Part shown: in pieces, positions 42,018 to 51,200 of the stretch | Position numbering within the stretch: position 1 is the first letter of the stretch | Layout: each line of letters starts with the position of its first letter | Assembly: GCF_004340785.1 (NCBI RefSeq) | Contig: NZ_SLXS01000004.1 | Location: forward strand, 310,001-374,000 | Source of the DNA: Tumebacillus sp. BK434 | Lineage (GTDB): Bacteria > Bacillota > Bacilli > Tumebacillales > Tumebacillaceae | Reading direction: 5' to 3' | Length of the DNA stretch: 64,000 nucleotides | Notes under the pieces: model-generated | Seen by the model: only the letters and a program-made list of their open reading frames with translations | Told to the model about the DNA's origin: nothing | Database searches by the model: none | Translations under genes and position numbers: made by a program

Positions 42018-42061
42018 GCCGAATCCACGACTTTTGCGGTAAAAGAGTCGTGGATTCGGCC
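42018..42061. terminator. Long hairpin downstream of fabH
   Basis: A 15-bp or longer stem (GGCCGAATCCACGACT with AGTCGTGGATTCGGCC) between 42018 and 42061. U tracts are weak, but position after fabH (minus strand) suggests a terminator. Confidence 0.75.
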
Positions 42062-42095
42062 ATTATATTTATGTGCTTTTATCTTTTATATCGAA

Positions 42096-43037
42096 CTAAA
42101 ACTGGAGCAGCGCCGAGCCCCAGACCAGACCGCCGCCAAATGCGGTCAGCAGCAGGGTGTCGCCGCGCTTGATGCGGCCGTCCTGCCGGGCGAGGTCGAA
42201 GGCGATCGGGATGGTGGCGGAGGAGTTGTTGCCGAGGTATTTTATGGTGGAGATGACTTTTTCGTTGGGCACTTCGCAGTGCTCGGCGACCGCATCGATG
42301 ATGCGCTGGTTGGCTTGGTGCGGGATCAGCCAGTCGATGTCGGCGATGGTCTTTCCGGTTGCTTCCAGCGTTTGTTTGGTCGTCTCGGTCATGGCGGTGA
42401 CGGCCAGCTTGAAGATCTTGCGCCCGTCCATTTTGATCGACCCGCCGCGCTCTTGGTACAAGGAGAAGTAGTGCTCGCCGTTGGCATGTGTCGCGGTGTG
42501 CAGAATGCCGGGATGGGACGGGTCGGCCGTCTGTGAAACGACAAAGGCGCCCGCGCCGTCTGAAAAGAGGATGCAGGTCGTGCGGTCGGTATAGTCGGTG
42601 ATGCGGGACAGGTTGTCGGCGCCAACGACGAGGATGTGCCGGCATTTGCCTGAGCGGATGAACGCATCGGCCGTCTCCAGCGCGGAGAGGAAGCCGACAC
42701 AGGTCACGTGCAAGTCGACGGCGGAGATCGCCCGGCAGCCTAAGCGGTGCTGGAGCTGGCAGGCCACCGAAGGAAAGGGATGGTCGGGCGTTTCGGTGCC
42801 GACGAGGATCATGTCGAGGTCTTCGGCGGTCAGGCCGGCATCTGCCAGCGCCCGCTGTGCGGCGAGAAACGCGAGGTCCGAAGTATACTGGTCAGGCGCA
42901 GCGATGCTGCGCGCAGAGATGCCGGTGCGGGTGACGATCCAGTCGTCGCTCGTCTCGACCATCTGCTCGAGGTCGTGGTTGGTCAACCGTCCTTCGGGGA
43001 TATAGGAGCCGACGCCTGCGATTCTGGTTTTATACAT
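42096..43037 (-). CDS. fabH: Beta-ketoacyl-ACP synthase III
   Basis: 313 residues with the Cys-His-Asn triad of KAS III: Cys in HVTCVGFLSA (~111), His in IPHQANQRI (~240) and Asn in YLGNNSSATIP (~270). The start TRIAGVGSYIPEGRLTNHDL is typical. It condenses acetyl-CoA (or branched acyl-CoA) with malonyl-ACP to start fatty acid synthesis. The context of the catalytic Cys departs from the usual AACAGF. It stands alone, away from a fab cluster, and has a FapR-like operator upstream (43089-43105). Confidence 0.92.
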   Translation of the reverse strand: MYKTRIAGVGSYIPEGRLTNHDLEQMVETSDDWIVTRTGISARSIAAPDQYTSDLAFLAAQRALADAGLTAEDLDMILVGTETPDHPFPSVACQLQHRLGCRAISAVDLHVTCVGFLSALETADAFIRSGKCRHILVVGADNLSRITDYTDRTTCILFSDGAGAFVVSQTADPSHPGILHTATHANGEHYFSLYQERGGSIKMDGRKIFKLAVTAMTETTKQTLEATGKTIADIDWLIPHQANQRIIDAVAEHCEVPNEKVISTIKYLGNNSSATIPIAFDLARQDGRIKRGDTLLLTAFGGGLVWGSALLQF

Positions 43038-43088
43038 AGGAGATCACCTCATTGGCGAGATTTTGTACCCTCATTATATCACTTGTTA

Positions 43089-43105
43089 TTAGCACCTAGT
43101 AATAA
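43089..43105. promoter_or_regulatory. FapR-like operator between fabH and the ABC exporter
   Basis: TTAGCACCTAGTAATAA differs in two positions from the FapR palindrome as I remember it (TTAGTACC-TAGTACTAA type). It lies 52 bases before the fabH start and 40 bases before the ABC exporter start on the other strand, where it could control both. Confidence 0.6.
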
Positions 43106-43144
43106 GTTTTTTGTTATAAGATGGTGGTATTGGAGGTACAGGTC

Positions 43145-44950
43145 ATGGGACGTTTTTATACGAACTACGATTGGGGACAAAACGGCAAGAAGCCGGAGTT
43201 GAAAAAAGAGTCGCTGGTGCGGATCTACCGGTATTTTCTGCCCTATTGGAAACTGCTTGCCGGCGTGGTGTTCTGCATCTTGGCGGCGGCGGGGCTGGGG
43301 TTGCTGCAGCCTTTGCTGATCAAATGGATCGTCGACACGGCGATTCCGGACGGCAACCTGTCGATGCTGAACATCCTCGCCGTGGCGATGGTGCTGGCGG
43401 CGATGCTGCAAGGTCTGATCGGCGTGATGCAGACCTATCTGAACTCGCGGATCGGCCAAGGCGTGATGTTCGACATTCGCAATCAGATGTATCGCCATCT
43501 GCATCAGATGTCGATCCGCTTTTTCACCTCGACGAAGACGGGCGACATCATGTCGCGGGTGAACAACGACGTCAACGGGCTGCAGCAAGTGGTGACCGAT
43601 ACGATCGCGCAGTCGCTGAACAATGTGCTGATCTCGGTGACCACGTTGGTCACGATGTTTTGGCTCGACTGGCGCTTGGCGCTGGTCTCGATCTTGCTGT
43701 TGCCGCTGTTCATTCTGCCGACGCGGCGGGTAGGCAAGCTGAACTATAATGCGAAAAAAGAGACGCAGAAGCGGATGGGCGACATGTCGTCCCTGATGCA
43801 GGAGACGCTGTCCGTCTCCGGGGCGCTGCTGGTGAAAGCGTTTGTGCGGCAGGAGGACGAGCTGCGCAAGTTCGAAGGGATCAACAAAGAGCTGATGCGG
43901 CTGCAGATCAGGCAGAGCATGATCGGGCGTTGGTTCTTCATGTTTGTGTCGATCATCTCGACGGCGGGACCTGCGATCATCTATTGGTACGGCGGGCATC
44001 TGGTGATCGATCAGGACATCACGATCGGCACGGTGATCGCGTTTACGGCGTTTTTGAACCGCTTGTACGGACCGGTGGCGGCGCTGGCGAACATTCAAGT
44101 CAACATCTTGGGATCGGTGGCGCTGTTTGAGCGTCTGTTTGAGTATCTGGATCTGCCGATTGAGATCAAGGAGAAGCCGCATGCGCTGAAGCTGCAGGAT
44201 GTGCAGGGGCGGGTGGCGTTTGAACATGTGACGTTCCGCTATCAGGCGGAGCGGGACGTGCTGCGCGACCTGTCGTTCGTCATCGAGCCGGGGCAGGTGG
44301 TAGCGCTGGTCGGGCCGAGCGGTTCGGGCAAGACGACCGTATCGAGCCTGATCCCGCGTCTGTACGACCCGACGGAGGGGCGCGTGCTGCTCGACGGGCA
44401 TGATCTGCGCGATCTGGAGCTGAAGACGATCGGCGAGCAGATCGGCATGGTCACACAGGAGACGTTTTTGTTCCATGCCTCGATCCGCGACAACCTGCGC
44501 TACGGGCGGCCGGATGCCAGCGATGAGGAAGTGGTCGCGGCGGCGAAGGCGGCGTACATCCACAACCTGATCGTCTCGCTCCCTGAGGGCTATGACACGA
44601 TCGTCGGCGAGCGCGGGCACAAGCTGTCCGGCGGGGAGAAGCAGCGGATGGCGATCGCCCGGGTCATTTTGAAGGCACCGAAGATTCTGATCCTCGACGA
44701 AGCGACGTCGGCGCTCGACTCGCATTCGGAGCATGAGATTCAGCAGGCGCTGGAAGAGCTGATGAGCCAAAAGTCCCGCACTTCGCTGGTCATCGCGCAC
44801 CGCCTGTCGACGATTCTGGCAGCCGATCAGATTTTGGTGCTGGAAGACGGGCGGCTGGTGGAAGCGGGACGGCATGAGCAGCTGTTGGTGCAGGGCGGAC
44901 TGTATGCGAGCTTGTACCGCCAGCAATTTGAGGGCGACAGCGAATTGTGA
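43145..44950 (+). CDS. ABC exporter, fused membrane and ATPase domains (MsbA/YknU-like)
   Basis: 601 residues from the ATG after TGGAGGT. Six membrane helices (~35-320, first YWKLLAGVVFCILAAAGLGL) are followed by an ATPase domain with Walker A VGPSGSGKTT (~390), signature KLSGGEKQRMAIAR (~498) and Walker B ILILDEATSALD (~519). The homodimer or heterodimer probably exports lipids, drugs or peptides. It diverges from fabH across a FapR-like site, which suggests, but does not prove, a link with membrane lipid. Confidence 0.93.
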   Translation: MGRFYTNYDWGQNGKKPELKKESLVRIYRYFLPYWKLLAGVVFCILAAAGLGLLQPLLIKWIVDTAIPDGNLSMLNILAVAMVLAAMLQGLIGVMQTYLNSRIGQGVMFDIRNQMYRHLHQMSIRFFTSTKTGDIMSRVNNDVNGLQQVVTDTIAQSLNNVLISVTTLVTMFWLDWRLALVSILLLPLFILPTRRVGKLNYNAKKETQKRMGDMSSLMQETLSVSGALLVKAFVRQEDELRKFEGINKELMRLQIRQSMIGRWFFMFVSIISTAGPAIIYWYGGHLVIDQDITIGTVIAFTAFLNRLYGPVAALANIQVNILGSVALFERLFEYLDLPIEIKEKPHALKLQDVQGRVAFEHVTFRYQAERDVLRDLSFVIEPGQVVALVGPSGSGKTTVSSLIPRLYDPTEGRVLLDGHDLRDLELKTIGEQIGMVTQETFLFHASIRDNLRYGRPDASDEEVVAAAKAAYIHNLIVSLPEGYDTIVGERGHKLSGGEKQRMAIARVILKAPKILILDEATSALDSHSEHEIQQALEELMSQKSRTSLVIAHRLSTILAADQILVLEDGRLVEAGRHEQLLVQGGLYASLYRQQFEGDSEL

Positions 44951-44998
44951 TACGCTGAAAGGAAAGACGAGGCAAGTGTGGCAAGGAGTGAGACGAGG

Positions 44999-45682
44999 AT
45001 GAATTCGAAAGACAGCAAGGACCGCGTGCCGCCGGGGCAGACGTTGACCGAGAAGTGGCCGGTGCTGCACGCCGGGACGGTGCCGCAGATCGATTTGGAT
45101 ACGTGGGAGTTTCGCATTTTTGGTCTTGTGGAAGAGGAGAAGGTGCTGAACTGGGACGAGTTGAACGCACTGCCGGCGTACCGCTCGAAGTCGGATATCC
45201 ACTGTGTGACGACCTGGTCGCGCTTGGATAACACGTGGGACGGCGTGTCGTTTCGCGATGTGATGCACCTGGTCAAAGTGCAGCCGGAAGCGAAGTTTGT
45301 GGTGATCCATGCGGAGGAAGGCTGGACGACCAACCTCCCGCTGACCGACCTGCTGATGGACGATGTGCTGTTCGCTCATTCCCATGACGGGGAGCCGCTG
45401 ACGCCGAATCATGGCTGGCCGCTGCGGCTGGTCGTGCCGCATCTGTACTTCTGGAAGAGCGCGAAATGGGTGCGCGGGATCGAATTCGTCGCTGAGGATG
45501 TACCGGGCTTCTGGGAGGAGCGCGGCTATCATCTCTATGCCGATCCGTGGCTGGAACAGCGGTACCGCGATGATCCGGAGTGGGAAGACGGCGAGAAAAA
45601 TACGGATGAGTATTACGAGCAGGTCGCGCGCCGGATTCGTCTGCATGAGCAGAAGAAGGCGCAGGATGGGAAAACTCAATAA
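44999..45682 (+). CDS. Molybdopterin-dependent oxidoreductase, sulfite-oxidase-like (YuiH type)
   Basis: 227 residues containing a single oxidoreductase molybdopterin domain. The Mo-ligating cysteine is in SDIHCVTTWSRLDNTW (~66). NHGWPLRLVVPHLYFWKSAK is the conserved cofactor region. There is no Tat signal, so it should be cytoplasmic, like B. subtilis YuiH. The start is the ATG after AAGGAG; a GTG at 44978 is possible. The electron partner is unknown. Confidence 0.85.
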   Translation: MNSKDSKDRVPPGQTLTEKWPVLHAGTVPQIDLDTWEFRIFGLVEEEKVLNWDELNALPAYRSKSDIHCVTTWSRLDNTWDGVSFRDVMHLVKVQPEAKFVVIHAEEGWTTNLPLTDLLMDDVLFAHSHDGEPLTPNHGWPLRLVVPHLYFWKSAKWVRGIEFVAEDVPGFWEERGYHLYADPWLEQRYRDDPEWEDGEKNTDEYYEQVARRIRLHEQKKAQDGKTQ

Positions 45683-45689
45683 GCTCCAG

Positions 45690-45728
45690 TAAAAAAGGCT
45701 CTGTCGGAAGGTGACAGGGTCTTTTTTG
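45690..45728 (+). terminator. Terminator after the molybdoenzyme gene
   Basis: AAAAAAGGCTCTGTC pairs with GACAGGGTCTTTTTT around a short loop. Confidence 0.88.
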
Positions 45729-45778
45729 TTTTGGGCACCCTAGAAAAGGCAATCAACACAGGAGGAGGGCAGGCAGCA

Positions 45779-45934
45779 GTGAAATTCAAACAAAAAGCCG
45801 GGCTCAGTCTGGTCATCGGGGTAGTGGCGATTGCTGTCCTGCTGATCGTCTTGAAAACATTCGGAACGGGCGTTGTCGACGTCGTCGGATTTGGTCTTTT
45901 GATCGGTCTGTCGTTTGGTGCTTTGTACAAATAA
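45779..45934 (+). CDS. Small two-helix membrane protein
   Basis: 51 residues starting with GTG, 13 bases after AGGAGGAG. Two hydrophobic helices (LSLVIGVVAIAVLLIVL; VVDVVGFGLLIGLSFGALY) are preceded by a basic start (KFKQKAG). No family recognised. It is flanked on both sides by hairpins that share the same core sequence. Confidence 0.6.
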   Translation: MKFKQKAGLSLVIGVVAIAVLLIVLKTFGTGVVDVVGFGLLIGLSFGALYK

Positions 45935-45962
45935 GACCCTGTCGGATGACAGGGTCTTATTG
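45931..45962. terminator. Bidirectional terminator between the small membrane gene and tatA
   Basis: A perfect 14-bp stem AATAAGACCCTGTC / GACAGGGTCTTATT (45931-45944 and 45949-45962) with a 4-base loop. Its core is the same as in the terminator at 45690-45728. Confidence 0.88.
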
Positions 45963-45965
45963 CGG

Positions 45966-46157
45966 TTACGCGAGCTTTTCTTTTTTCTCCTTGTCGTCGT
46001 CATCGCCGCCGCCGACGAGACCGCGGGTGGCCGTTTTGAACTCGGAGAGCGTTTTGCCGAACGCGCGGCCGAGCTCGGGGAGTTTGGACGGGCCGAAGAC
46101 GATCAGGGCGAGGACGATGATCAAAATCAGGCCGGGGATGCCGATGTTGGTGAGCAT
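45966..46157 (-). CDS. tatA: Twin-arginine translocase subunit TatA
   Basis: 63 residues: an N-terminal membrane helix ([20 protein letters not shown]) with the Tat[18 protein letters not shown] hinge and amphipathic helix, and a charged C-terminus ([12 protein letters not shown]). TatA forms the pore through which folded Tat substrates pass. It follows, by 14 bases, the gene of a Tat-exported PhoX-like protein. No tatC is in the window, so it must rely on TatC encoded elsewhere. Confidence 0.93.
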   Translation of the reverse strand: MLTNIGIPGLILIIVLALIVFGPSKLPELGRAFGKTLSEFKTATRGLVGGGDDDDKEKKEKLA

Positions 46158-46171
46158 ATGGGATCAGCCTC

Positions 46172-47845
46172 CTACAGTTTGAATCCGGTGATCGCGACGA
46201 CCGCCGGGCGTGGCTGGGAGTCGCCTTTGCGGTGCGGCCACATCGAGGTCGGCTTGTTGACCTCTTTGGTCTGCTCGCCCGGATGCTGTACCGACAGGAA
46301 CAGGGTGGTCTCATCGGGCGTGAAGGACGGGCCGGTCAGTTCCGATTCGACCGGAGCGGAGGCGAACTGCATCGCTTCGCCTGCATTTTTGCCGACGGTC
46401 GGGATGACATAGAGACCGTTGTTGCCGAAGTGGGTGTGCACGCCTTTGTTCAGCGAGGAGCCGGAGATGTCGGTGACCGTCCAGAGGTTGCCGTTGCTGT
46501 CGAAAGTCAGGTTGTCCGGCGCCGAGAAGCCGGATTGACGGCCGCCCGCTGCGAAGATCTCGAAGTCGAATTCCAGCGCGCCGAGGTCGTTATCCTTCTC
46601 GAAGAAGCGCGTGATGTGACCGTGGATGTTGCCATGGTTGTCGTTGTTGGTGTGGGCGATGAAGATCGTGTTGTCGAACGGCGAGATCTCCACGTCCTCC
46701 GGGCGGTCGGTCGGAGTCCCGCCGAGGATCAGGGCTGCTTCGCTGGCGTAGACGAGCACGTCCGCTTGGGTTTGGAACTGCGCTTTGAGCTGGTCGGCCG
46801 TTTTGGAGATCAGCGACGGCACTTTGAAGCCTTGTGTGTTCAGCGCTTTTTGCACGGCGTCGAGGGTCAGCGCGACCCAGGCGCCTTTTTTGAAGTTGGC
46901 CGCGTAGAGGGTGCCGTCTTCGAGCAGCGCGGAGTTGGCTTTGTCTTTGGACGCGTCGAACTTGCCTTTGGAGATGTATTTGTAGACGCAGGCGTCTTTT
47001 TCATCATCGCCCATGTAGACGACAACGCGGCCGTCGGCAGCGAGGCCCATCGCGGAGTTCTCGTGGTGGAAGCGGCCGAGCGCGGTGTGCTTGCGGACCG
47101 CCCATTGCGGATTGAACGGGTCGACTTCGATCACCCAGCCGTAGTGAGTCGGGTTGAGCTTGGCCGCTTCGGCGGTGCTTTCGAAGTTCTCTTCACAGGA
47201 GAGCACGGTGTGCCAGAGCGTGACGCCGCCGGAGCAGTTGGCGAACGTGCCTTGCACGGTGGAGGCACCGCCGACCGCTTTCGCCCCCTTGGCCGGGCCG
47301 GTCAGCTGGAACGGGGTGAGACCGGTGATGCGGCGGGCATATTGGGAGTTCTTGTCCATTTTCCAAGCGCCGTCGCCATCGCGGTAGACTTCGATGATCG
47401 ATCCGCCTTGGTTGTAGAGCAGCTTTTTGAGTTGGTCGGCACTGTAGCCGCCTTGGCCAGCCGGGCCTTCGACCCAGATCGGATTGGTGTATTCATGGTT
47501 GACCCAGAGCAGGCCTTTGTCAGAATTGCGGCCGTTGATCGGGAAGAACGCGGTGTAGTCGTTGTTGTAGCCGAACGTGTCGCCGGCCGCGTTGATCACA
47601 TCGCCGTATGCGGCGACGACTGTATATTGGAAGCCTTTCGGGAGGAGCAGTTTATCTTCGGTGGAGTGTTGGATCGGATTGAAATAGCCGGATACTTTAT
47701 TCGTCTTAAATCCAAACAGATGGTCGGCCGTCGCCGCCTGCGCTTTTTGCCCGGTCAATACGCCAAGGCCGGAAGACGCCGCAGCCAGCGCCACGGTGCC
47801 GGTGCCGAGATAGGATAAAAATTTACGACGGTTCATGTTTTCCAT
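46172..47845 (-). CDS. PhoX-family (DUF839) protein with Tat signal, probable alkaline phosphatase
   Basis: 557 residues from the ATG after GGAGGG. The N-terminal MNRRKFLSYLG and hydrophobic stretch with GTVALAAASSGLGVL is a twin-arginine signal. The body matches PhoX/DUF839: LLWVNHEYTNP, GRFHHENSAMGLAADGRVVV, VYMGDDEKDACVYKY, DNLTFDSNGNLW and SVQHPGEQT near the end. PhoX enzymes are iron-calcium phosphatases outside the cell. tatA lies directly downstream, so substrate and transporter subunit are made together. Confidence 0.9.
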   Translation of the reverse strand: MENMNRRKFLSYLGTGTVALAAASSGLGVLTGQKAQAATADHLFGFKTNKVSGYFNPIQHSTEDKLLLPKGFQYTVVAAYGDVINAAGDTFGYNNDYTAFFPINGRNSDKGLLWVNHEYTNPIWVEGPAGQGGYSADQLKKLLYNQGGSIIEVYRDGDGAWKMDKNSQYARRITGLTPFQLTGPAKGAKAVGGASTVQGTFANCSGGVTLWHTVLSCEENFESTAEAAKLNPTHYGWVIEVDPFNPQWAVRKHTALGRFHHENSAMGLAADGRVVVYMGDDEKDACVYKYISKGKFDASKDKANSALLEDGTLYAANFKKGAWVALTLDAVQKALNTQGFKVPSLISKTADQLKAQFQTQADVLVYASEAALILGGTPTDRPEDVEISPFDNTIFIAHTNNDNHGNIHGHITRFFEKDNDLGALEFDFEIFAAGGRQSGFSAPDNLTFDSNGNLWTVTDISGSSLNKGVHTHFGNNGLYVIPTVGKNAGEAMQFASAPVESELTGPSFTPDETTLFLSVQHPGEQTKEVNKPTSMWPHRKGDSQPRPAVVAITGFKL

Positions 47846-48082
47846 GTAAGTCCATCCCTCCAAAGTTTTGTCTCTTCTAGCGTAAGGGAAAAGCAGGCAG
47901 GCGTTTTGGAGGGCGGGTATACGTCTTGTAAAAAAGGGTTGGGAGATTGTGAAGATTGGCAAAATGAGTGGCTGGGAGGTGGGTTGGGGGGGATTGGGGT
48001 TGCCAGAACCAGTTGAAGCAAAAGCAGCGTATGTAAAATTTTTTTATACAAGAAGCTGTAGGGGGGAATGATATTAGAACAC

Positions 48083-48112
48083 TTGGAAATCATTTTCCTG
48101 TTAGGCTATTAT
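48083..48112 (+). promoter_or_regulatory. Possible promoter of the RHS gene, within a 360-base gap
   Basis: -35 TTGGAA (48083-48088) and -10 TATTAT (48107-48112) are 18 bases apart, 95 bases before the chosen start. The gap 47846-48206 otherwise contains the PhoX leader, a G-rich stretch near 47970-47998 and no gene that I can support. Confidence 0.5.
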
Positions 48113-48206
48113 CTCCTGTATTCCCAAAATGCGTTCGTTTAATCTTCACAATTATTTCGATATGCTTGTGAAGGTTTTTCAAACAATGTTTGGGAAGGAG
48201 ATTTTT

Positions 48207-51200
48207 GTGAATATAATTTACAAATTTCGATTGATTCGCTATGTCCTCATTCCTCTTCTTACTCTTGCACTTGTTCTGGCACCGATGGCGCCTTACTCGG
48301 TGTTGAGTCTGTTTACTGGTACCGACACTGCAGAAGCAGCCATACCGAAAGAACTGCCGAAGAAAAAGTTCCCCGACCGCCCGACTAAAGGGCAGAAGGT
48401 GGAAATCCCCGAATGGCGTTCTGCCAATTCTAAACATTTCCTCAAAGATGACGGCTACTTCGAAGTTGAAGTTAGCAAAAACAGCATGTTCTATCAAGAC
48501 AAAGGCACGAAAAAGTGGCTGGACATCGACAACTCGCTTGTCCTGTCTAACAAAAAAGGCTTCGGATACAAAAACAAAGCCAACCGTTTTGATGCACAGT
48601 TCGCAGGCGGCGCCAACACGGGCTCGATCATGCAACTGAACTTGGAAAATGCCTCCATGGAGCTGCTTCCGCTCGGAATCGGCAATGGGGCGGGTGTAGT
48701 GAAAGATAACATGATCACCTACACCAACGCGTTTCAACAAACCGACCTTGTCTATACGGTTGAGTCGGACGTGGTCAAAGAAGAACTCGTTCTGAAAAAA
48801 GCAGACGCTCCCTCTGTTTATCTGTTTGAGCTGAAGCTGAACAACTTGAAATATGTTGCAAAAGAAGATGGCTCGATCGAAATCCAATATGCGGACACTT
48901 CGAAGTTTGCATTTGAGTTCCCTAAGCCGTTTATGTTTGAAAGCGGCGATTTGCCGCAAAGTGACAATGTAAAAGAACATTCTGACAGCGTGACGCAAAC
49001 GATTCGCCAACAAGGCGACAAACTGCTGCTTGAACTGAAAGCGGATCAGGCGTGGCTGCAAGCGCCAGAGCGCGAGTTCCCAGTCGTGATCGACCCGACG
49101 GCCGACATGACGATGATGGACGAGACTCGCATCTCCGACACGTTCGCTTCCCGCAATAACCCGACTATCGCGTACAACACTGCATCGCACATGTATGTCG
49201 GTAACACGACCTCCTATGGCGAGACGCAATCCTACATCCTTTTCCCGCTGCCAGGCTTGCCGGACGGGTCGCGCGTGACGGATGCAAAGATGAAGCTGTA
49301 TAACTACCTGACGAAGACCACGACAACCAACGTCGATGTTTACGAAGTGACCTCCGGCTGGTGGCCGGCCTCTGCGATCACGTGGAACACGCGCCCGTCC
49401 GTAGGGCAAAAGGTGACCACGAAAGGCATTGCTGCTGCGGGCTGGAGCGAATTTAACATCACGTCCGCTGTGAAAAAATGGTACGAAGGCAAATTAGACA
49501 ACTGGGGGCTCCAACTGACGGCAGGGACGCAGGAAAACGTAGGCTTTACGGCTAACGACAACACCAGCGCTGCGTACCGTCCGGTCTTGACGATGGAGTA
49601 CTGGGTCGACCCTGAAGGGACGAACCATTTCTGGGAGTATACAGAAGACGGAGTCAGTCCGTTCAAAGGAAATTTGTATTTGAGTGAGACGGATGTCTCG
49701 ATTCCAGGGCGTGGTGTGGTTGTGTCGCTCAACAGAAGCTATAACAGTCGTCAAACGACAGAGAAGGGCATGTTCGGACCAAACTGGCTGTCCGATCTTG
49801 ATATGCGTGTCTGGGAGTTGTTTGGCTCTGTTGCGTTCCTTGATAATACCGGGACTCGTCATGTGTTTAACCGCTCGCACAGTCCTGAGGACTCCTATGT
49901 ACCACCCGCAGGTGTTTCACTTGCGTTAAATCGCGGCAATGAGTACTGGGAAATTTCTACCCCGGATAACATTGTGTATTACTTTGATCGTACCTACAAG
50001 ATGTTGCGAAAGATCACCGACTCGAATCGGCAGACAACAACGTACACGTATAATTCGAATGATTCCAACTGGACTATGTTAACAATCAAAGATGCGTCCG
50101 GTCGATTGACAACTGTTCAACGAACTGGTGGTAAGGTTAGTACAGTGACCGAACCGAGCGGACGGAAAACAACTTACGGCTATGACAGCACCCAAGGTGG
50201 GGCATTAGCCTCTGTTACATTGTCCGATGCTGCGGGCACACAGACGATAACTACTCGCTATACGTATGACCAAGGCCAGGCAGATACGACCAACCGTCGA
50301 CTAAAGTCGATCACAGATCCAAACGGCAACAGTACAGTGTTTACGTATGATATTTACGATCGACTTACAGAGGTATCAAAAAAGATTAACGGTGTTGATG
50401 TCGTAAAGACATATACCTATGACACCTCCGTTACTCCCCGAATTGTAACCGCCAAATTTAAAAAATGCGGCACGACCAATAATGATCCCAATTATTGCGC
50501 TGAGACCCGTTATCACGTGAATGACAACGGTAACTTGACGAAGAAGGAAGTTATTATTAGCGGTACAGAACGAGCTACGACCGTTTACACTTGGTCGACA
50601 AACAACTGGCTTGTTGAGATGAAGGCACCTAACCATTTGAAAGTTGATGAAGAAACGAAACACACGACTCGAATGACCTATACGGAAAGCGGACAACCGC
50701 AAAAGATAACAACGCCGGACGGCAAAGAGACGCTTTTTAATTATGATACGAGCAACAATTTAATCAATTACAAAGACCCGATGAACAGCGTCAACGGGAT
50801 TTCGTACGATAGCAACAACAATCCCCTCGACTCTACTGACAGTGTAGGCAATACGGTGATGCGGGGTTATGACAGTTATGGAAACCTGACTTCAATCACT
50901 GCTCCGTTGAGTCTTGCGGAGAACTATGTCTCAAACAGTGGTTTTGAACATGATAGAGGTTCCGACACGGTTCCGTATGATTGGTCATTCCCTGTATTGC
51001 AGGCGGGCGAAGTGATTGAAGTGGACAGGTCCACTAAATTAGGTGGATACAAGTCCTTGCATTTGAAGGCAGTAGGTACGGATGGAGCATACAGTTTCAT
51101 GAAATATCCAATCCCGGTCTCATCGAAGATGACGTACAGTATCAGTGGCGGTATCAAGGCGGGGGTGAACACAGCGGCTGAACTGCGGGTCACTTTTAAA

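Noticed and set aside
43079-45679. An 866-codon open frame on the minus strand opposite the ABC exporter and molybdoenzyme
   Set aside because: It mirrors two well-supported genes codon for codon. Its product is full of Arg, His and Gln, as expected for the reverse of GC-rich coding sequence, and has no domain or RBS.
46232-47818. A 528-codon plus-strand frame opposite the PhoX gene
   Set aside because: Shadow of a strong gene with Tat signal and DUF839 motifs; the composition is that of antisense of high-GC code.
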